A DNA stretch of 64,000 bases, taken from NCBI GenBank assembly GCA_963665705.1, contig OY762448.1, forward strand, positions 1,054,001-1,118,000, read 5' to 3'. A model generated the notes under the pieces. It was not told the origin of the DNA. It saw nothing but the letters and a program-made list of their open reading frames with translations, and ran no database searches. The DNA is from Saccharicrinis sp963665705 (GTDB lineage: Bacteria > Bacteroidota > Bacteroidia > Bacteroidales > Marinilabiliaceae). The position numbers were made by a program, and so were the translations under genes. Positions within the stretch are counted from its first letter, which is position 1. The number at the start of each line of letters is the position of its first letter. This document shows, in pieces, positions 53,268-63,654 of this stretch.

Positions 53268-56200
53268 ATGCGAAAAATATTATTTTTTATATCTATACTA
53301 TTGGGTTTTGTAACTTACAATGTTTATGGTCAGATAGATCAGGAATTTTGGTTTGTAGCACCTGATGTTTGTGTGGAAAATGGGGACGATCCTGTTATTT
53401 TAAGAATAACAACATTTGATTCTGATGCAAATGTAAAAGTTTTATTACCTGCAGAAAATAATAAAGAGTTAGCATCATTTCATATATCAGCTAATAGTCA
53501 GTATAGTATTGAACTAAATAAAGATGATATTGAGAATTCACCATCAACCAATATTAATAACAAAGGTTTATATATTACTTCCGATGCTGATGTTTCTGTT
53601 TATTATGAAGTTAGTAATGAATATAACTCCGAAAAATTTATACTAAAGGGTGATAATGCTTTGGGTAAAGATTTTTTTATTCCATCACAAAATATTTATG
53701 AGAATTATAAGGAGTATAACGGATCGGCAAATGAAAAAGCAGATATTGTTGCTACAGAAGACAATACTGTAATTGAAATAATTCCTGCCACAGATATTAC
53801 TGGTCATACAGCCAACGAACCTTTTGAAATTATATTAAATAAGGGACAAACTTATTGTTTAGAGTGTACAGATATTTCCTCAACCGGAGCACTGGCTGGT
53901 ACTGAAATTAAATCCAATAATAGAATTGCAGTAACTATTTCTGATGATGCTGTAATTGAGGATGTAGAAAGTACAGTTAATGATTTAATAGGAGATCAAT
54001 TAATTCCGATTAATGCAATTGGTACAGAGTACGTTGCTATTAATACAAGTAAAGCTTCTGATAGTTTTAAAAATACAAATACAGTACAAAAGGTATTTGT
54101 TATGGCTATTGAGGATAATACCCTTGTATTTATAAATAATACTACAAAAAATACAAAAGCTTTACAAAAAGGTGAAATTGCAGAATTTGATATTTCAGAC
54201 CACTCATTATTTATCTATGCAACAAAAAAAGTGTATGCATATCAGGTTACAGGATTGGTAAATACAAGTACTACTACAGCTAATGAGTTAGGTAGCGCTA
54301 TTTTGCCAAATTATAATTGCAATGGATCGCGTAAAGTGTCATTCACCAGGGTTTTTAATAGAGATTTATGGGTGAATATTATTGTTAAACGAAAAGATAA
54401 TAAGTCTTTTGTTTTATACGACAATCAAGGAACTGCACTAAATATTAAAAAATATATTAATAGTTGGCAAACCGTACCAGGACAAGATACAGGTCCGGAT
54501 GCCTGGGTTTGTTGTGCTGTAAATATGAATGATTTATCTACAGGAAATCCATATATATTAGAAAATACTCAAGGTGTTTTTCATTTATGTGTATTAGATG
54601 AAAATGGTTCAGAGGATGAATTGGGATGTGTTAGCTTTGGTTATTTTTCATCTTATAATTCATTATGGATTGATGGTGCAGATATAGCGTGTAAAGGTGA
54701 TGTAATTGAGTTGGCAGCCAAAGAAAGCATGAGGAGTTATCACTGGTATTCAGCTGAAACCGGTAATGAAATTTTATCCACAGACCGCGTTTGTACGGTA
54801 ACAAAATCAGGTACTTATTATGTTGAGGCTGAAGTAGAGTCTGGAGAGTGTTCTTTATCAGATAGTTTGTATGTAGAATTTACAATGCCAGAAATTGAAT
54901 TGGGTAATGATACCGCTGTTTGTCAGGGAGAGGAAATGGTATTTGAATTAGATAATAGTTATGCTTTGTATGAATGGAGTAATGGCGATTCAGATAACCA
55001 GACAAGTGTGCCAACGATTACTGCAGGTGATTTAACGTTAAGTGTTGAGGTTACCAATGATATTGGATGTACAACTAAAGATTCTATTGAAATAACAGTT
55101 AATGGTGTTCCTGAAATTATACTGGATAAAACAGAGGTCTGTGTAGGTACCTCGGTGGTTAATACAACATCTTTTGAATGCTATAAATGGTTTTTTAAAG
55201 GAGAACTATTAAATAGTAATACTTCGCAAAATTGGATAATACCCCAGGAATCAGGATTATATACAATAACTGCATGGACCCCGGAAGGTTGTTCTGTTAC
55301 AGACGAAATAAATATTACTGTCTATTCATTACCTTCGATTGGTTTGGAGGATGTCGGAGCTTGTGAGGGAGAAATAGAGATTATTAATGGGCCTTCAGGT
55401 TTTTCAAGTTATTTATGGAGTACTAGTGCCATAACGCAAAATATAGAATTAAATACTTCTACAGATTATTGGTTGGAGGTTACAGATGCAAATGGTTGTA
55501 AAGCAAGGGATGAAGCTACTTTGACTTATTATAAAGCCGCAACAATTGATTTGGGGCCGGATAGGGATGAGTGTGTAGGTGTTGATATCCATTTATCAGG
55601 AGATCCTTCTTTTGATAACTATAGTTGGACTTTTGAATCGTTTTCAAATCCAGGTTCAGAGGTGTCTTTAACTTCAGAATCCTTCAATACTCTGGACATT
55701 AATAATGCAAATTTATCTGATAATGGAATTTATAAAGTTGAGGCTTCAGATGTTAATGGTTGTATAGTTTCAGATCAGGTTTCAATCATAACTTATGAAG
55801 CAAATCCTCCTGAGTTGATTTTAACTGAAAATTTATGTGATGGTGAATTTGTGGATATTATTGCTACTGATGGATATGATACCTATAAATGGTATCAGGA
55901 TGGATCACATATTAGTGCTTCAGATAACTTAAATCAGCTTGCTGATGTTGCAGTATCTGGATTATATAGTGTAGAAGCAAGTATAGGAGCTTGTATTAAA
56001 ACTTCAAATATTCAGGTTGTCAGTCATTCTTTACCATCAGTACATTTACCCGATGATTTTTCTATTTGTCAGGGAGATTCTGAAGACTTAAAAGTTGAAA
56101 GTTTTAATTCAAATAATGGTGCTGTTTTAGATTACTTATATTGGAATGAGAATTCAAATTTAAGATATGGAGATTGGACAACTTCCTCTCTAGAAGTTAT

Positions 56201-59200
56201 TGAATCAGGGGATTATACAGTTACAGTAGTTGATACATATGGTTGTATTGCAACAGATCAAATAACAGTTGCAACAATTACTCCTGAAATATTTGATCTG
56301 GGATTACCGCAGAACTTCTGTGAGAATACAAGTATAATCCTGGAAAATCCTGTATCAGGTGCCATAGACTATAGTTGGTATCAGGTTTCTTCATCAAGTG
56401 ATGTATTATTAAGCTCAAATTCTCCCCTTGAAGTAACTCAACCAGGAACTTATCTATTAAATGTAACTGATGCAAATGGTTGTAATGTAACTGATGATAT
56501 TGTAATAAATATGAATTCATTACCTGAAATTAATATTGGAGGTGATCCTACAGGTTGTGGAGGAACAACTTTATATGCAGAATCAGGTAATAGTGATTTA
56601 TTGTATCAATGGAATAGTACTGTTGGATTAAACTCAGATCAGATGGTGGTGAATCAGTCCGGATCATATCAACTCCAGGTTTGGGATGCGAATGGATGTT
56701 CTGCCCAGGATCAGGTTGATGTTGTTATTTATCCTGTTCCAACTATTGAATTGGATGATCAAAGTGCATGTGAAGAAACCGTGGTTACAATGAACGGGCC
56801 TTCTGGTTTTGATAAATATAATTGGAGTACAGGAGCTACATCTCAAAATATTGATATAAGCAATAATACCGTTTGTTCATTACAAGTAACTGATAAAAAC
56901 GGATGTAATGCAAGTGATAACGCTGTGGTGAGTTTTTTGAAACCAATAGCTATTGATTTAGGTGAGGATAAAGAAGACTGTGAAGGTAGTTCTGTAACTT
57001 TATTAGGGGATAGTGAGCATCATTCATGGACATGGACTTTTACGCCAATTTCATCACAGGAAAGTACGGTAACATCCATAACTTCAAATCAATATAATAT
57101 TATGGATGCAACTACAGATCAAAGTGGATTATACCTAGTTGAGGCCTTAGATGTGAATGAGTGTCCGGTTAGTGATGAAGTGATGTTGACATTTTATTCT
57201 GCAGACGCTCCCTTATTAAACGCTACTGAAAACTTATGTAGTGGAGAGGCTATTGATATAGAGGCTTCTACAGGTTATGACTCTTATACATGGTATTTGA
57301 ATGATATTGAACAAACAGATTATGCTAATTTATCAGAGCTAAAAAATATCAGTACAGCAGGAACCTACAGGGTAGAGGCAACTTTGGGGGCTTGTATCAA
57401 AAATAATGAAATAGAAGTAGTCAGTCATGAATTACCAGTAGTGCAATTACCTGAAAATTTAATGTTATGTAATGGTGTAGAAACTACCTTGAATGTTGAG
57501 CGCTTTGAAAGTACTGATGGAAGTTTTGATTACTTGTACTGGAATAATGATGAAACTTTACGGTATAGCAATTGGGAAACGGCTTCCTTAAATATTGTGT
57601 CAGAAGGAAGATATTTTGTTACTGCAATAGATGAGTTTGGTTGTAGTGCCAGTGACTATGTTGATGTTTTTCGTTTGCCAGAACCTGATTTATTGGGAGA
57701 TAGAGTATCTGTTTGTCAAAATGATGTTCTTTCAGTAAAGGTAGATGAGGGATATAGTTCATATATGTGGAGCAATGGTGATAATGATAATGAAACACAG
57801 GTTTATACTGATAATGTTGGAGAATTAAATTTAGGTGCTACTGTTACTGACAAAAAAGGATGTATTGCTTCAGATAATATGGTTGTTGAAGTAGATGCAA
57901 TCCCTTCAATAGAGTTGAATAAAACAGAGGTCTGCAGTGGCAGTACTATTATTAATATGTCCGATTTTGTAAAATATGAGTGGGTTTTTAATGGAAAGAT
58001 AATTAATACGATAGAAACACAGAATTGGATAGTTCCTGGTGTTAGTGGAATTTATACCATCACAGGTTGGACCGAAGAAGGGTGTGTGGTAAGTAAGGAT
58101 ATTAATATAACAGTACATTCATTGCCGGAAATTACACTTAAAGAAAAAATTGCATGTGCCGGAACTAATGTGGAGATCAATGGACCTACAGGATTTTCAT
58201 CATATCAATGGAGTACAGGTGAAACAACGCAAAATATAGAATTGTCTTCAGCATCTGATTATTGGGTAGAAGTAACAGATGCTAATGGGTGTGTAGGTCG
58301 TGCAGAAGCTTCCCTTAAATATATTCAACCCATGGATATAGATTTGGGGAATGATAGAAACGAATGTGTTGGAGCTTCAGTTGAATTATTAGCTGAACCT
58401 GATTACACCAACTATAACTGGAGTTTTGAGCCTTCATCTAATCCAGGTGCTTATGTGTCAATAAATCCAGACGAAGAATATGTATATCATATAGAAAATG
58501 CAGAAGTTTCAAATAGTGGAGTGTATTATGTTCAGGCAACAGATTTGAATGGCTGTGCCGTTTCTGATGAAGTTTCTATTATGTTTTTTACTGCTGTTCC
58601 TCCTGAATTAAAATTAACAGAGGATCTCTGTATTGGAGAAGAGATAAGTGTTGAAGCATCTGTAGGTTATGATTCCTATACATGGTATGATGGAGAAACC
58701 CATTTGGCAGTATATGATAATCAAACAGTACTTAATGGTGTAAATAAAGGCGGGATTTATAGAGTTGAAGCAACACTTGCATCTTGTTTGTTATCACAGG
58801 AAATTGAGGTAGTTGAAAGAGGGTTGCCATCGGTATCATTATCGAATGAGTATAAGTTGTGTGAAGGAGAAAATATGAATATTACAATTAATAATTATAC
58901 ATCTTCAGATGGAACTCCTTTGGATTATTTGTATTGGAATAATGATGTAGCGCAGAGATATTCTGATTGGCATAGTGCCAGTTTGATGGTAAATACACCA
59001 GCTACTTATAGTGTAACAGTTGTGGATGAATATGGATGTAAAGCCTCTGATGAAATTAAAGTAGAAAATATAATACCGGAAACAATCGATTTGGGTGATC
59101 CATACAGAATATGTCAGAATGATAAGGTTTTGTTAGAAAATCCAGTTAGTAATGCATTAAGTTATCAATGGTTTCGTATTCTGCCAGAATCGGAAGAGTT

Positions 59201-60632
59201 ATTATTGAATGACGGTGCATTGGAAGTTTCTGAATCTGGAATATATAAATTACAGGTAGAAGACTTGGATGGATGTGTAAGTGAAGATGAGATAGATGTG
59301 AATGTAATGCCACTACCAGAAATTGATCTTTTGGGGAGTCCGGAAGCTTGTGAAACAACAGAAATAACTATTGCAGATGAAGGGCAAGATTATACTTTTC
59401 TTTGGAATGGAAATGAAAATCTGAATACAAACGCAATAAGTATTACCGAAACGGGTACTTATACGCTTGAAGTATGGGATGAATATGGATGTTATAATAC
59501 GGCTGATATTGATGTTGTAATACATGGAATTCCTGATTTATCATTAACAAATGATACTGTTTGTGCTGGCGAATATGCAGTATTGACTGGTCCCCAAGAA
59601 ACAGATATGCATTATTTGTGGAGTACAGGCCAAAGAGCTTCTTCAATAGTGGTGTCAGAAGGTGATTATTCACTTTGGGTAACAGATAAATACGGGTGTT
59701 CAGCAAAAACGGATGTGTCAGTAGTATGGAGAGAGGTTCCGGAAGTGGATTTAGGTCCTGATATGATTATTTGTCCATTGGAGAGCTGGTTACTTGATGC
59801 CGGGGCTAAATTTAGTTCTTATTTATGGCATGATGGTTCTATATCGCAGTCGTTTATAGCAGATTTAATGGATACAGTAAACACCGTTGTCGTTACCGAT
59901 CAATATGGTTGTAACGGTTTTGATAGTCAAACCGTAAAATATAAAGCAGTTCCGGAGTTAGAATTATGTTCAGATACAAGTGTCTGTGCATCCGAAATCT
60001 TTGTGATTGATGTGGGTAGTGGATTCCATAGTTATCTGTGGAATGATGGAGATGATAGTTCTGTAAAAGAGGTAAATGTACCAGGAGAGTATTCCGTTGA
60101 AGTAAGTGATGGTTGTTTTATTTATAGAGATACAGCTCAAATTGTATTTTTAGATGAACCGGTTGTGGCGTTGCTTGATTCTACAATTTATGGACAGATA
60201 AAAGTTTATGCAGAAAATGGCACAGAACCATATACCTACTCATTGGATGATTCATATCCTCAATCAGAAAATGTATTTAAGAATTTGAAAAATGGAGTAC
60301 ATGAAATCTATGTTATAGATAGTAATGGTTGTTATGCGGTAGTATCTATTGAATTAAATAGTATGCTGGATATTGTAGTTCCGCCATTTTTCACTCCTAA
60401 CGGTGATGGTTTAAATGATAGTTGGGAAATAGAAGGTATTGATAAATTACCAGATAGTATCATTAAAATATATGACAGATATGGTAAGTTATTGATTAAA
60501 TATTTTGCTTCGGATCCAGGTTGGGATGGAAGGTATTTGGGAAGACCTGTTCCTACCGATGATTATTGGTATGTAATTGAGCTGGCAAATACAAGACAAG
60601 TAGTAAAAGGTCATATAACATTAAAACGTTAA
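53268..60632 (+). CDS. Giant T9SS type B adhesin-like protein with higher-order Ig-like repeats
   Basis: Cell-surface protein of 2454 residues. Signal peptide 1-21 (ending NVYGQ). Residues 22-480 resemble the IgGFc-binding-like N-terminal domain seen in gliding-associated proteins (EFWFVAPDVC). From about 460 follow Ig/PKD-like modules of 65-90 residues, each with a Cys near the start (C-x-G/N-E), a central Y/W-x-W-S or Y-x-W strand and a DxxGC ending. These are arranged in four consecutive units of 465 residues starting at 541, 1006, 1471 and 1937. One SprB-like repeat is at about 2300-2360 (EPYTYSLDDSYPQSENVFKN). The C-terminal about 85 residues (PPFFTPNGDGLNDSW to the end) are the type B T9SS sorting domain (CHU_C/TIGR04131 type). 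The next gene is PorP/SprF, the usual partner for attachment at the surface. Confidence 0.93.
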   Translation: MRKILFFISILLGFVTYNVYGQIDQEFWFVAPDVCVENGDDPVILRITTFDSDANVKVLLPAENNKELASFHISANSQYSIELNKDDIENSPSTNINNKGLYITSDADVSVYYEVSNEYNSEKFILKGDNALGKDFFIPSQNIYENYKEYNGSANEKADIVATEDNTVIEIIPATDITGHTANEPFEIILNKGQTYCLECTDISSTGALAGTEIKSNNRIAVTISDDAVIEDVESTVNDLIGDQLIPINAIGTEYVAINTSKASDSFKNTNTVQKVFVMAIEDNTLVFINNTTKNTKALQKGEIAEFDISDHSLFIYATKKVYAYQVTGLVNTSTTTANELGSAILPNYNCNGSRKVSFTRVFNRDLWVNIIVKRKDNKSFVLYDNQGTALNIKKYINSWQTVPGQDTGPDAWVCCAVNMNDLSTGNPYILENTQGVFHLCVLDENGSEDELGCVSFGYFSSYNSLWIDGADIACKGDVIELAAKESMRSYHWYSAETGNEILSTDRVCTVTKSGTYYVEAEVESGECSLSDSLYVEFTMPEIELGNDTAVCQGEEMVFELDNSYALYEWSNGDSDNQTSVPTITAGDLTLSVEVTNDIGCTTKDSIEITVNGVPEIILDKTEVCVGTSVVNTTSFECYKWFFKGELLNSNTSQNWIIPQESGLYTITAWTPEGCSVTDEINITVYSLPSIGLEDVGACEGEIEIINGPSGFSSYLWSTSAITQNIELNTSTDYWLEVTDANGCKARDEATLTYYKAATIDLGPDRDECVGVDIHLSGDPSFDNYSWTFESFSNPGSEVSLTSESFNTLDINNANLSDNGIYKVEASDVNGCIVSDQVSIITYEANPPELILTENLCDGEFVDIIATDGYDTYKWYQDGSHISASDNLNQLADVAVSGLYSVEASIGACIKTSNIQVVSHSLPSVHLPDDFSICQGDSEDLKVESFNSNNGAVLDYLYWNENSNLRYGDWTTSSLEVIESGDYTVTVVDTYGCIATDQITVATITPEIFDLGLPQNFCENTSIILENPVSGAIDYSWYQVSSSSDVLLSSNSPLEVTQPGTYLLNVTDANGCNVTDDIVINMNSLPEINIGGDPTGCGGTTLYAESGNSDLLYQWNSTVGLNSDQMVVNQSGSYQLQVWDANGCSAQDQVDVVIYPVPTIELDDQSACEETVVTMNGPSGFDKYNWSTGATSQNIDISNNTVCSLQVTDKNGCNASDNAVVSFLKPIAIDLGEDKEDCEGSSVTLLGDSEHHSWTWTFTPISSQESTVTSITSNQYNIMDATTDQSGLYLVEALDVNECPVSDEVMLTFYSADAPLLNATENLCSGEAIDIEASTGYDSYTWYLNDIEQTDYANLSELKNISTAGTYRVEATLGACIKNNEIEVVSHELPVVQLPENLMLCNGVETTLNVERFESTDGSFDYLYWNNDETLRYSNWETASLNIVSEGRYFVTAIDEFGCSASDYVDVFRLPEPDLLGDRVSVCQNDVLSVKVDEGYSSYMWSNGDNDNETQVYTDNVGELNLGATVTDKKGCIASDNMVVEVDAIPSIELNKTEVCSGSTIINMSDFVKYEWVFNGKIINTIETQNWIVPGVSGIYTITGWTEEGCVVSKDINITVHSLPEITLKEKIACAGTNVEINGPTGFSSYQWSTGETTQNIELSSASDYWVEVTDANGCVGRAEASLKYIQPMDIDLGNDRNECVGASVELLAEPDYTNYNWSFEPSSNPGAYVSINPDEEYVYHIENAEVSNSGVYYVQATDLNGCAVSDEVSIMFFTAVPPELKLTEDLCIGEEISVEASVGYDSYTWYDGETHLAVYDNQTVLNGVNKGGIYRVEATLASCLLSQEIEVVERGLPSVSLSNEYKLCEGENMNITINNYTSSDGTPLDYLYWNNDVAQRYSDWHSASLMVNTPATYSVTVVDEYGCKASDEIKVENIIPETIDLGDPYRICQNDKVLLENPVSNALSYQWFRILPESEELLLNDGALEVSESGIYKLQVEDLDGCVSEDEIDVNVMPLPEIDLLGSPEACETTEITIADEGQDYTFLWNGNENLNTNAISITETGTYTLEVWDEYGCYNTADIDVVIHGIPDLSLTNDTVCAGEYAVLTGPQETDMHYLWSTGQRASSIVVSEGDYSLWVTDKYGCSAKTDVSVVWREVPEVDLGPDMIICPLESWLLDAGAKFSSYLWHDGSISQSFIADLMDTVNTVVVTDQYGCNGFDSQTVKYKAVPELELCSDTSVCASEIFVIDVGSGFHSYLWNDGDDSSVKEVNVPGEYSVEVSDGCFIYRDTAQIVFLDEPVVALLDSTIYGQIKVYAENGTEPYTYSLDDSYPQSENVFKNLKNGVHEIYVIDSNGCYAVVSIELNSMLDIVVPPFFTPNGDGLNDSWEIEGIDKLPDSIIKIYDRYGKLLIKYFASDPGWDGRYLGRPVPTDDYWYVIELANTRQVVKGHITLKR
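54888..56282 (+). repeat. Adhesin higher-order repeat, unit 1 (465 residues)
   Basis: Begins with PEIELGNDTAVCQGEE (residue 541). Six modules, starting near PEIELGND, PEIILDKTEVC, PSIGLEDVGAC, ATIDLGPDRDEC, PPELILTENLC and PSVHLPDDFSIC. Confidence 0.85.
56283..57677 (+). repeat. Adhesin higher-order repeat, unit 2 (465 residues)
   Basis: Begins with PEIFDLGLPQNFCEN (residue 1006). The first two modules (LENPVSG..., GDPTGCGGTTL...) differ from those of unit 1 but match unit 4; modules 3-6 match all units. Confidence 0.85.
57678..59075 (+). repeat. Adhesin higher-order repeat, unit 3 (466 residues)
   Basis: Begins with PEPDLLGDRVSVCQND (residue 1471). First modules match unit 1 (SNGDNDNETQV, NKTEVCSGSTIIN, QNWIVPG). 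Confidence 0.85.
59076..59740 (+). repeat. Adhesin higher-order repeat, unit 4 (truncated)
   Basis: Begins with PETIDLGDPYRICQND (residue 1937). Modules 1-3 correspond to unit 2; thereafter the sequence changes to other Ig-like modules leading to the C-terminus. Confidence 0.8.
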
Positions 60633-60668
60633 GATTGCTGGAGATTTTATAATGTGGATTGTAGTTTA

Positions 60669-61682
60669 ATGAAAAAGCTAGGTGTACTATCGATATTGTT
60701 TGTAATCTGTTTATTTGCAGAAGCGCAGAAATACTATATAACAAATTTATATATGTATGATATGTTTTTGCTAAATCCAGCTAGTGCAGGAACCGATGAG
60801 AATTGTTATAGCTTTAGTGCTTTCTATCAAAATCAGTGGTTAGGAATGGAAGAATCCCCAACTACACAAATTTTGAATTTCCAGGCGCCAGTGCGTCATA
60901 ATTTAGGAATGGGAAGTTATATCTATAATGATCGTAATGGAAATATGAAGGAGTTCGGAGTGCATCAGGCTTTTTCGTATGAAATTTTATTAAAGAAAAC
61001 ACGACGTACTATATCAACCCTATCTTTTGGATTGGCTTTTTCATTAGAACAAAGTAAAATAGACGAAAGTAGTTTGAATGATTATCCGTCAGCTGTTCTT
61101 GATCCTGCTATATCTGGTGGTATATCATCAGGTTGGGGGTTTAATACGAGTACTGGATTTTTATATAAGTACAATGATTATCAGTTTGGTTTTTCTGTAA
61201 CCAATATGTTAAATCAAAATAATCCATTGTATTTATCGTATGAAGAACCTGAGTTACCCACTGATTATAATGTTTTTATCAGCTCCTTATATAAAATTTC
61301 TTCCATAGGGATCTTTGTTGAACCAATAGTAATGTATCGTCAAAATTCAAGTGATGATAAAAAACTTGATTTAACAATGAAGGGAATTTTCCCAACTATG
61401 GATCCGGAATATGCTTTGTGGGGATTGGTATCATACCGAAGAACGATGGATCACGAATATGGAAAAAGTTTAGGTTTAGGAACAACGGTTGGGGTTAATT
61501 ACCATAGAATAAGTTTTGGTGTAGAGTGGCAGCTAGGTTTAACGGGTGCACAAATGGATTTTGGAAGTGCATATCAATTAATTCTGAAATATGTGATATG
61601 TAATAATTTAAAACATAGAGCAATACCTTGTTCTGAAGTACAACAGAATAAGAAATCAAGATATTCTGGATTGAGTTGGTAG
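60669..61682 (+). CDS. PorP/SprF-family type IX secretion protein (first)
   Basis: Outer-membrane protein of 337 residues from the ATG at 60669 (MKKLGVLSILFVICLFAEAQ, a signal peptide); a GTG at 60654 is less likely. The family hallmark is at the N-terminus: LNPASAGTDENC, then FYQNQWLGMEESPTTQ and APVRHNLGMG. The rest is beta-barrel. PorP/SprF proteins accompany type B T9SS substrates and help them reach or stay at the surface; the giant adhesin just upstream (36 bp) is the likely client. Confidence 0.92.
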   Translation: MKKLGVLSILFVICLFAEAQKYYITNLYMYDMFLLNPASAGTDENCYSFSAFYQNQWLGMEESPTTQILNFQAPVRHNLGMGSYIYNDRNGNMKEFGVHQAFSYEILLKKTRRTISTLSFGLAFSLEQSKIDESSLNDYPSAVLDPAISGGISSGWGFNTSTGFLYKYNDYQFGFSVTNMLNQNNPLYLSYEEPELPTDYNVFISSLYKISSIGIFVEPIVMYRQNSSDDKKLDLTMKGIFPTMDPEYALWGLVSYRRTMDHEYGKSLGLGTTVGVNYHRISFGVEWQLGLTGAQMDFGSAYQLILKYVICNNLKHRAIPCSEVQQNKKSRYSGLSW

Positions 61683-61723
61683 TATAACAGATGAATGAAT
61701 TATAGGTATATAAATAAAAGGGA

Positions 61724-62650
61724 ATGTTAAAGAGTAAACTCATAATTAGTATTTGTGCGGTATTGTGTATTTCTAATATAATGCACGGACAAGTAGTGGA
61801 TCAATCGCTTAAAAGTACCTTGAGTCTTGTGGCGAATTCTGATTATGTATTGATGTATGAGGGAACTACAGAAAAGATTAATATATTAAATAATGACTAT
61901 GGTTTATTGAGTGGCGTTAAGGAAGTTGAAATCATAAGTGGGTCTGAAAATGCAGAAGTATCTATTGAAGATTTGATGATAGTTTATACTCCTGACACAG
62001 GCTTTGTTGGGACTGATGAATTGAAATATAAAGTTTGCAATAATGAAGGAGAATGTGATGAAGCTATTGTAACCATTGTTGTTGAGGATGTTGACTTTGT
62101 TCCAGTAGCCTATGATGATAGGTATACTATTGACTATAATGAAGATGTTAATTTAGATGTGATTTCAAATGATGAAAGTTTATTTGATTTGCCAATAAGT
62201 CTATCTATCATCAGTGATTTGAATCATGGTTTTTCAACTATAGAATCTGATCTAACCTTAACACTCAATCTTAATGAATATGCTGATGTGGATTCTATTC
62301 TGTATGAGGTGTGTGATGACGAAGGTGATTGTTCTCAGGCCTGGTTGTATTTAGATATTCAAAAGTCAAATTCTCAAAAAGTATTTATTCCACAAGGAAT
62401 ATCACCTAATGGGGATGGTATTAACGATGTGTTTAATATTCCTGATTTTGATGAGTGTCAACTTCAAATTACATTATTTAATAGTAATGGGGTAATTGTG
62501 TTTAAATCGTTAGATTATAATAATAACTGGGATGGTAAAGGAAATATTGGGAGTAATAAAGATCAAGTGCTCAATAAAGGAATCTATTATTATGTGTTAA
62601 AAGTAATAGATATCAATAAAGAATTTACGGGCTTTATTTATTTGAATTAG
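61724..62650 (+). CDS. Small T9SS type B surface protein with two tandem Ig-like domains
   Basis: 308 residues: signal peptide 1-22 (ending IMHGQ), two Big_9/cadherin-like domains (about 30-115 with INILNNDYG...YTPDTGFVGTDELKYKVCNNEGEC, quoted in parts, and about 118-215 with LDVISNDESL...YEVCDDEGDC), and the type B sorting domain (about 222-308, PQGISPNGDGINDVFN to GFIYLN). It is an 8-fold shorter relative of the giant protein in architecture, placed between the two PorP/SprF genes. Confidence 0.88.
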   Translation: MLKSKLIISICAVLCISNIMHGQVVDQSLKSTLSLVANSDYVLMYEGTTEKINILNNDYGLLSGVKEVEIISGSENAEVSIEDLMIVYTPDTGFVGTDELKYKVCNNEGECDEAIVTIVVEDVDFVPVAYDDRYTIDYNEDVNLDVISNDESLFDLPISLSIISDLNHGFSTIESDLTLTLNLNEYADVDSILYEVCDDEGDCSQAWLYLDIQKSNSQKVFIPQGISPNGDGINDVFNIPDFDECQLQITLFNSNGVIVFKSLDYNNNWDGKGNIGSNKDQVLNKGIYYYVLKVIDINKEFTGFIYLN

Positions 62651-62661
62651 ATATTTTCATT

Positions 62662-63654
62662 ATGAGAGATTTAAGAAAGAAGATATCGTTGTTAAAAGAA
62701 TTGTGGATAAGCATTTTTGTGTTTTTTATTTTTGGGAATATATATGCACAAAACAATGAAACTTTATCACAGACTTTGTATACCCAATTTTTTATAAATC
62801 CTGCATATGCTGGTGTAGATAATGCTTTGTCAGTTGATTTATTTGCACAACGTCAATGGTCAGGAATCGAAGGAGCTCCTCAAAAGTATATTTTGGGTGT
62901 ACATTCACCAGTTAATAATACTCAAATGTCGTTAGGAGGAGCGATGCAGTTGTATAAAAGTGGAGTGTCTTCTGTTTATCAAGGGAGTTTAGCTTATTCA
63001 TATTTACTAAAATTGTCTGGTTCAACCTTACTGTCATTGGGTATAAAAGGAAGTATTTGGGGAGGGCAAACCGGATTTAGCCAGTTGGATTTAAATCAAA
63101 GTAATGATCCTAATTTTAATTCGTCGTATCATTATCCTGCACAATTTAATACCGGAGTAGGTGCGTTTTTATATTCAACCAATTATTTTGTAGGCGTTTC
63201 TTTTCCTTACTTGCTGAAAAATAATAAAAAAGAGGAATTTAATATTTGGGATGGAGCAGATATCGACAGATCAATAATGCTCTCTGCAGGATATAGTTGG
63301 CAAGCAACAGATTTGATTCGTCTAAAACCTGTAGGTGTGTATAAATATTATGAAACAGTATCTTCAGTTTGGATGCTAGGTACAGTAGTTAATTATAATC
63401 AGTTTATTTCAATAGGATCTGCTTATCAAAGTATAGGAATGGGGTTTTTATGTTGTAATGTTACTGTACTTAAAAACCTGCAGGTGCGGTATTCATATGG
63501 ATTCTCTATTAATAATAATCTAATATCAAGAAATACTAATGAGCTTTCAATAGGATATACCTTAGATTCTATTTATAAGTTTAATAAAAAACGCACATTT
63601 GATTCAAAAGAGAATAGAGAAAAGTCCAGTGTGAAATCTCTACGTTTCTTTTAA
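62662..63654 (+). CDS. PorP/SprF-family type IX secretion protein (second)
   Basis: 330 residues. Signal-like hydrophobic stretch at about 13-28 (ELWISIFVFFIFGNIYAQ). Family hallmark: TQFFINPAYAGVDNALS, LFAQRQWSGIEGAPQKY, GVHSPVNN. Barrel strands follow to the end, with a basic tail (KKRTFDSKENREKSSVKS). Only 11 bp after the small type B protein gene, which is its likely client. Sequence is clearly different from the first PorP/SprF, so the two pairs are probably not interchangeable. Confidence 0.93.
   Translation: MRDLRKKISLLKELWISIFVFFIFGNIYAQNNETLSQTLYTQFFINPAYAGVDNALSVDLFAQRQWSGIEGAPQKYILGVHSPVNNTQMSLGGAMQLYKSGVSSVYQGSLAYSYLLKLSGSTLLSLGIKGSIWGGQTGFSQLDLNQSNDPNFNSSYHYPAQFNTGVGAFLYSTNYFVGVSFPYLLKNNKKEEFNIWDGADIDRSIMLSAGYSWQATDLIRLKPVGVYKYYETVSSVWMLGTVVNYNQFISIGSAYQSIGMGFLCCNVTVLKNLQVRYSYGFSINNNLISRNTNELSIGYTLDSIYKFNKKRTFDSKENREKSSVKSLRFF

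Noticed and set aside
56278..59706. Several 60-90 codon minus-strand frames inside the giant adhesin gene
   Set aside because: They recur at equivalent positions of the repeated modules and are shadows of the coding strand.
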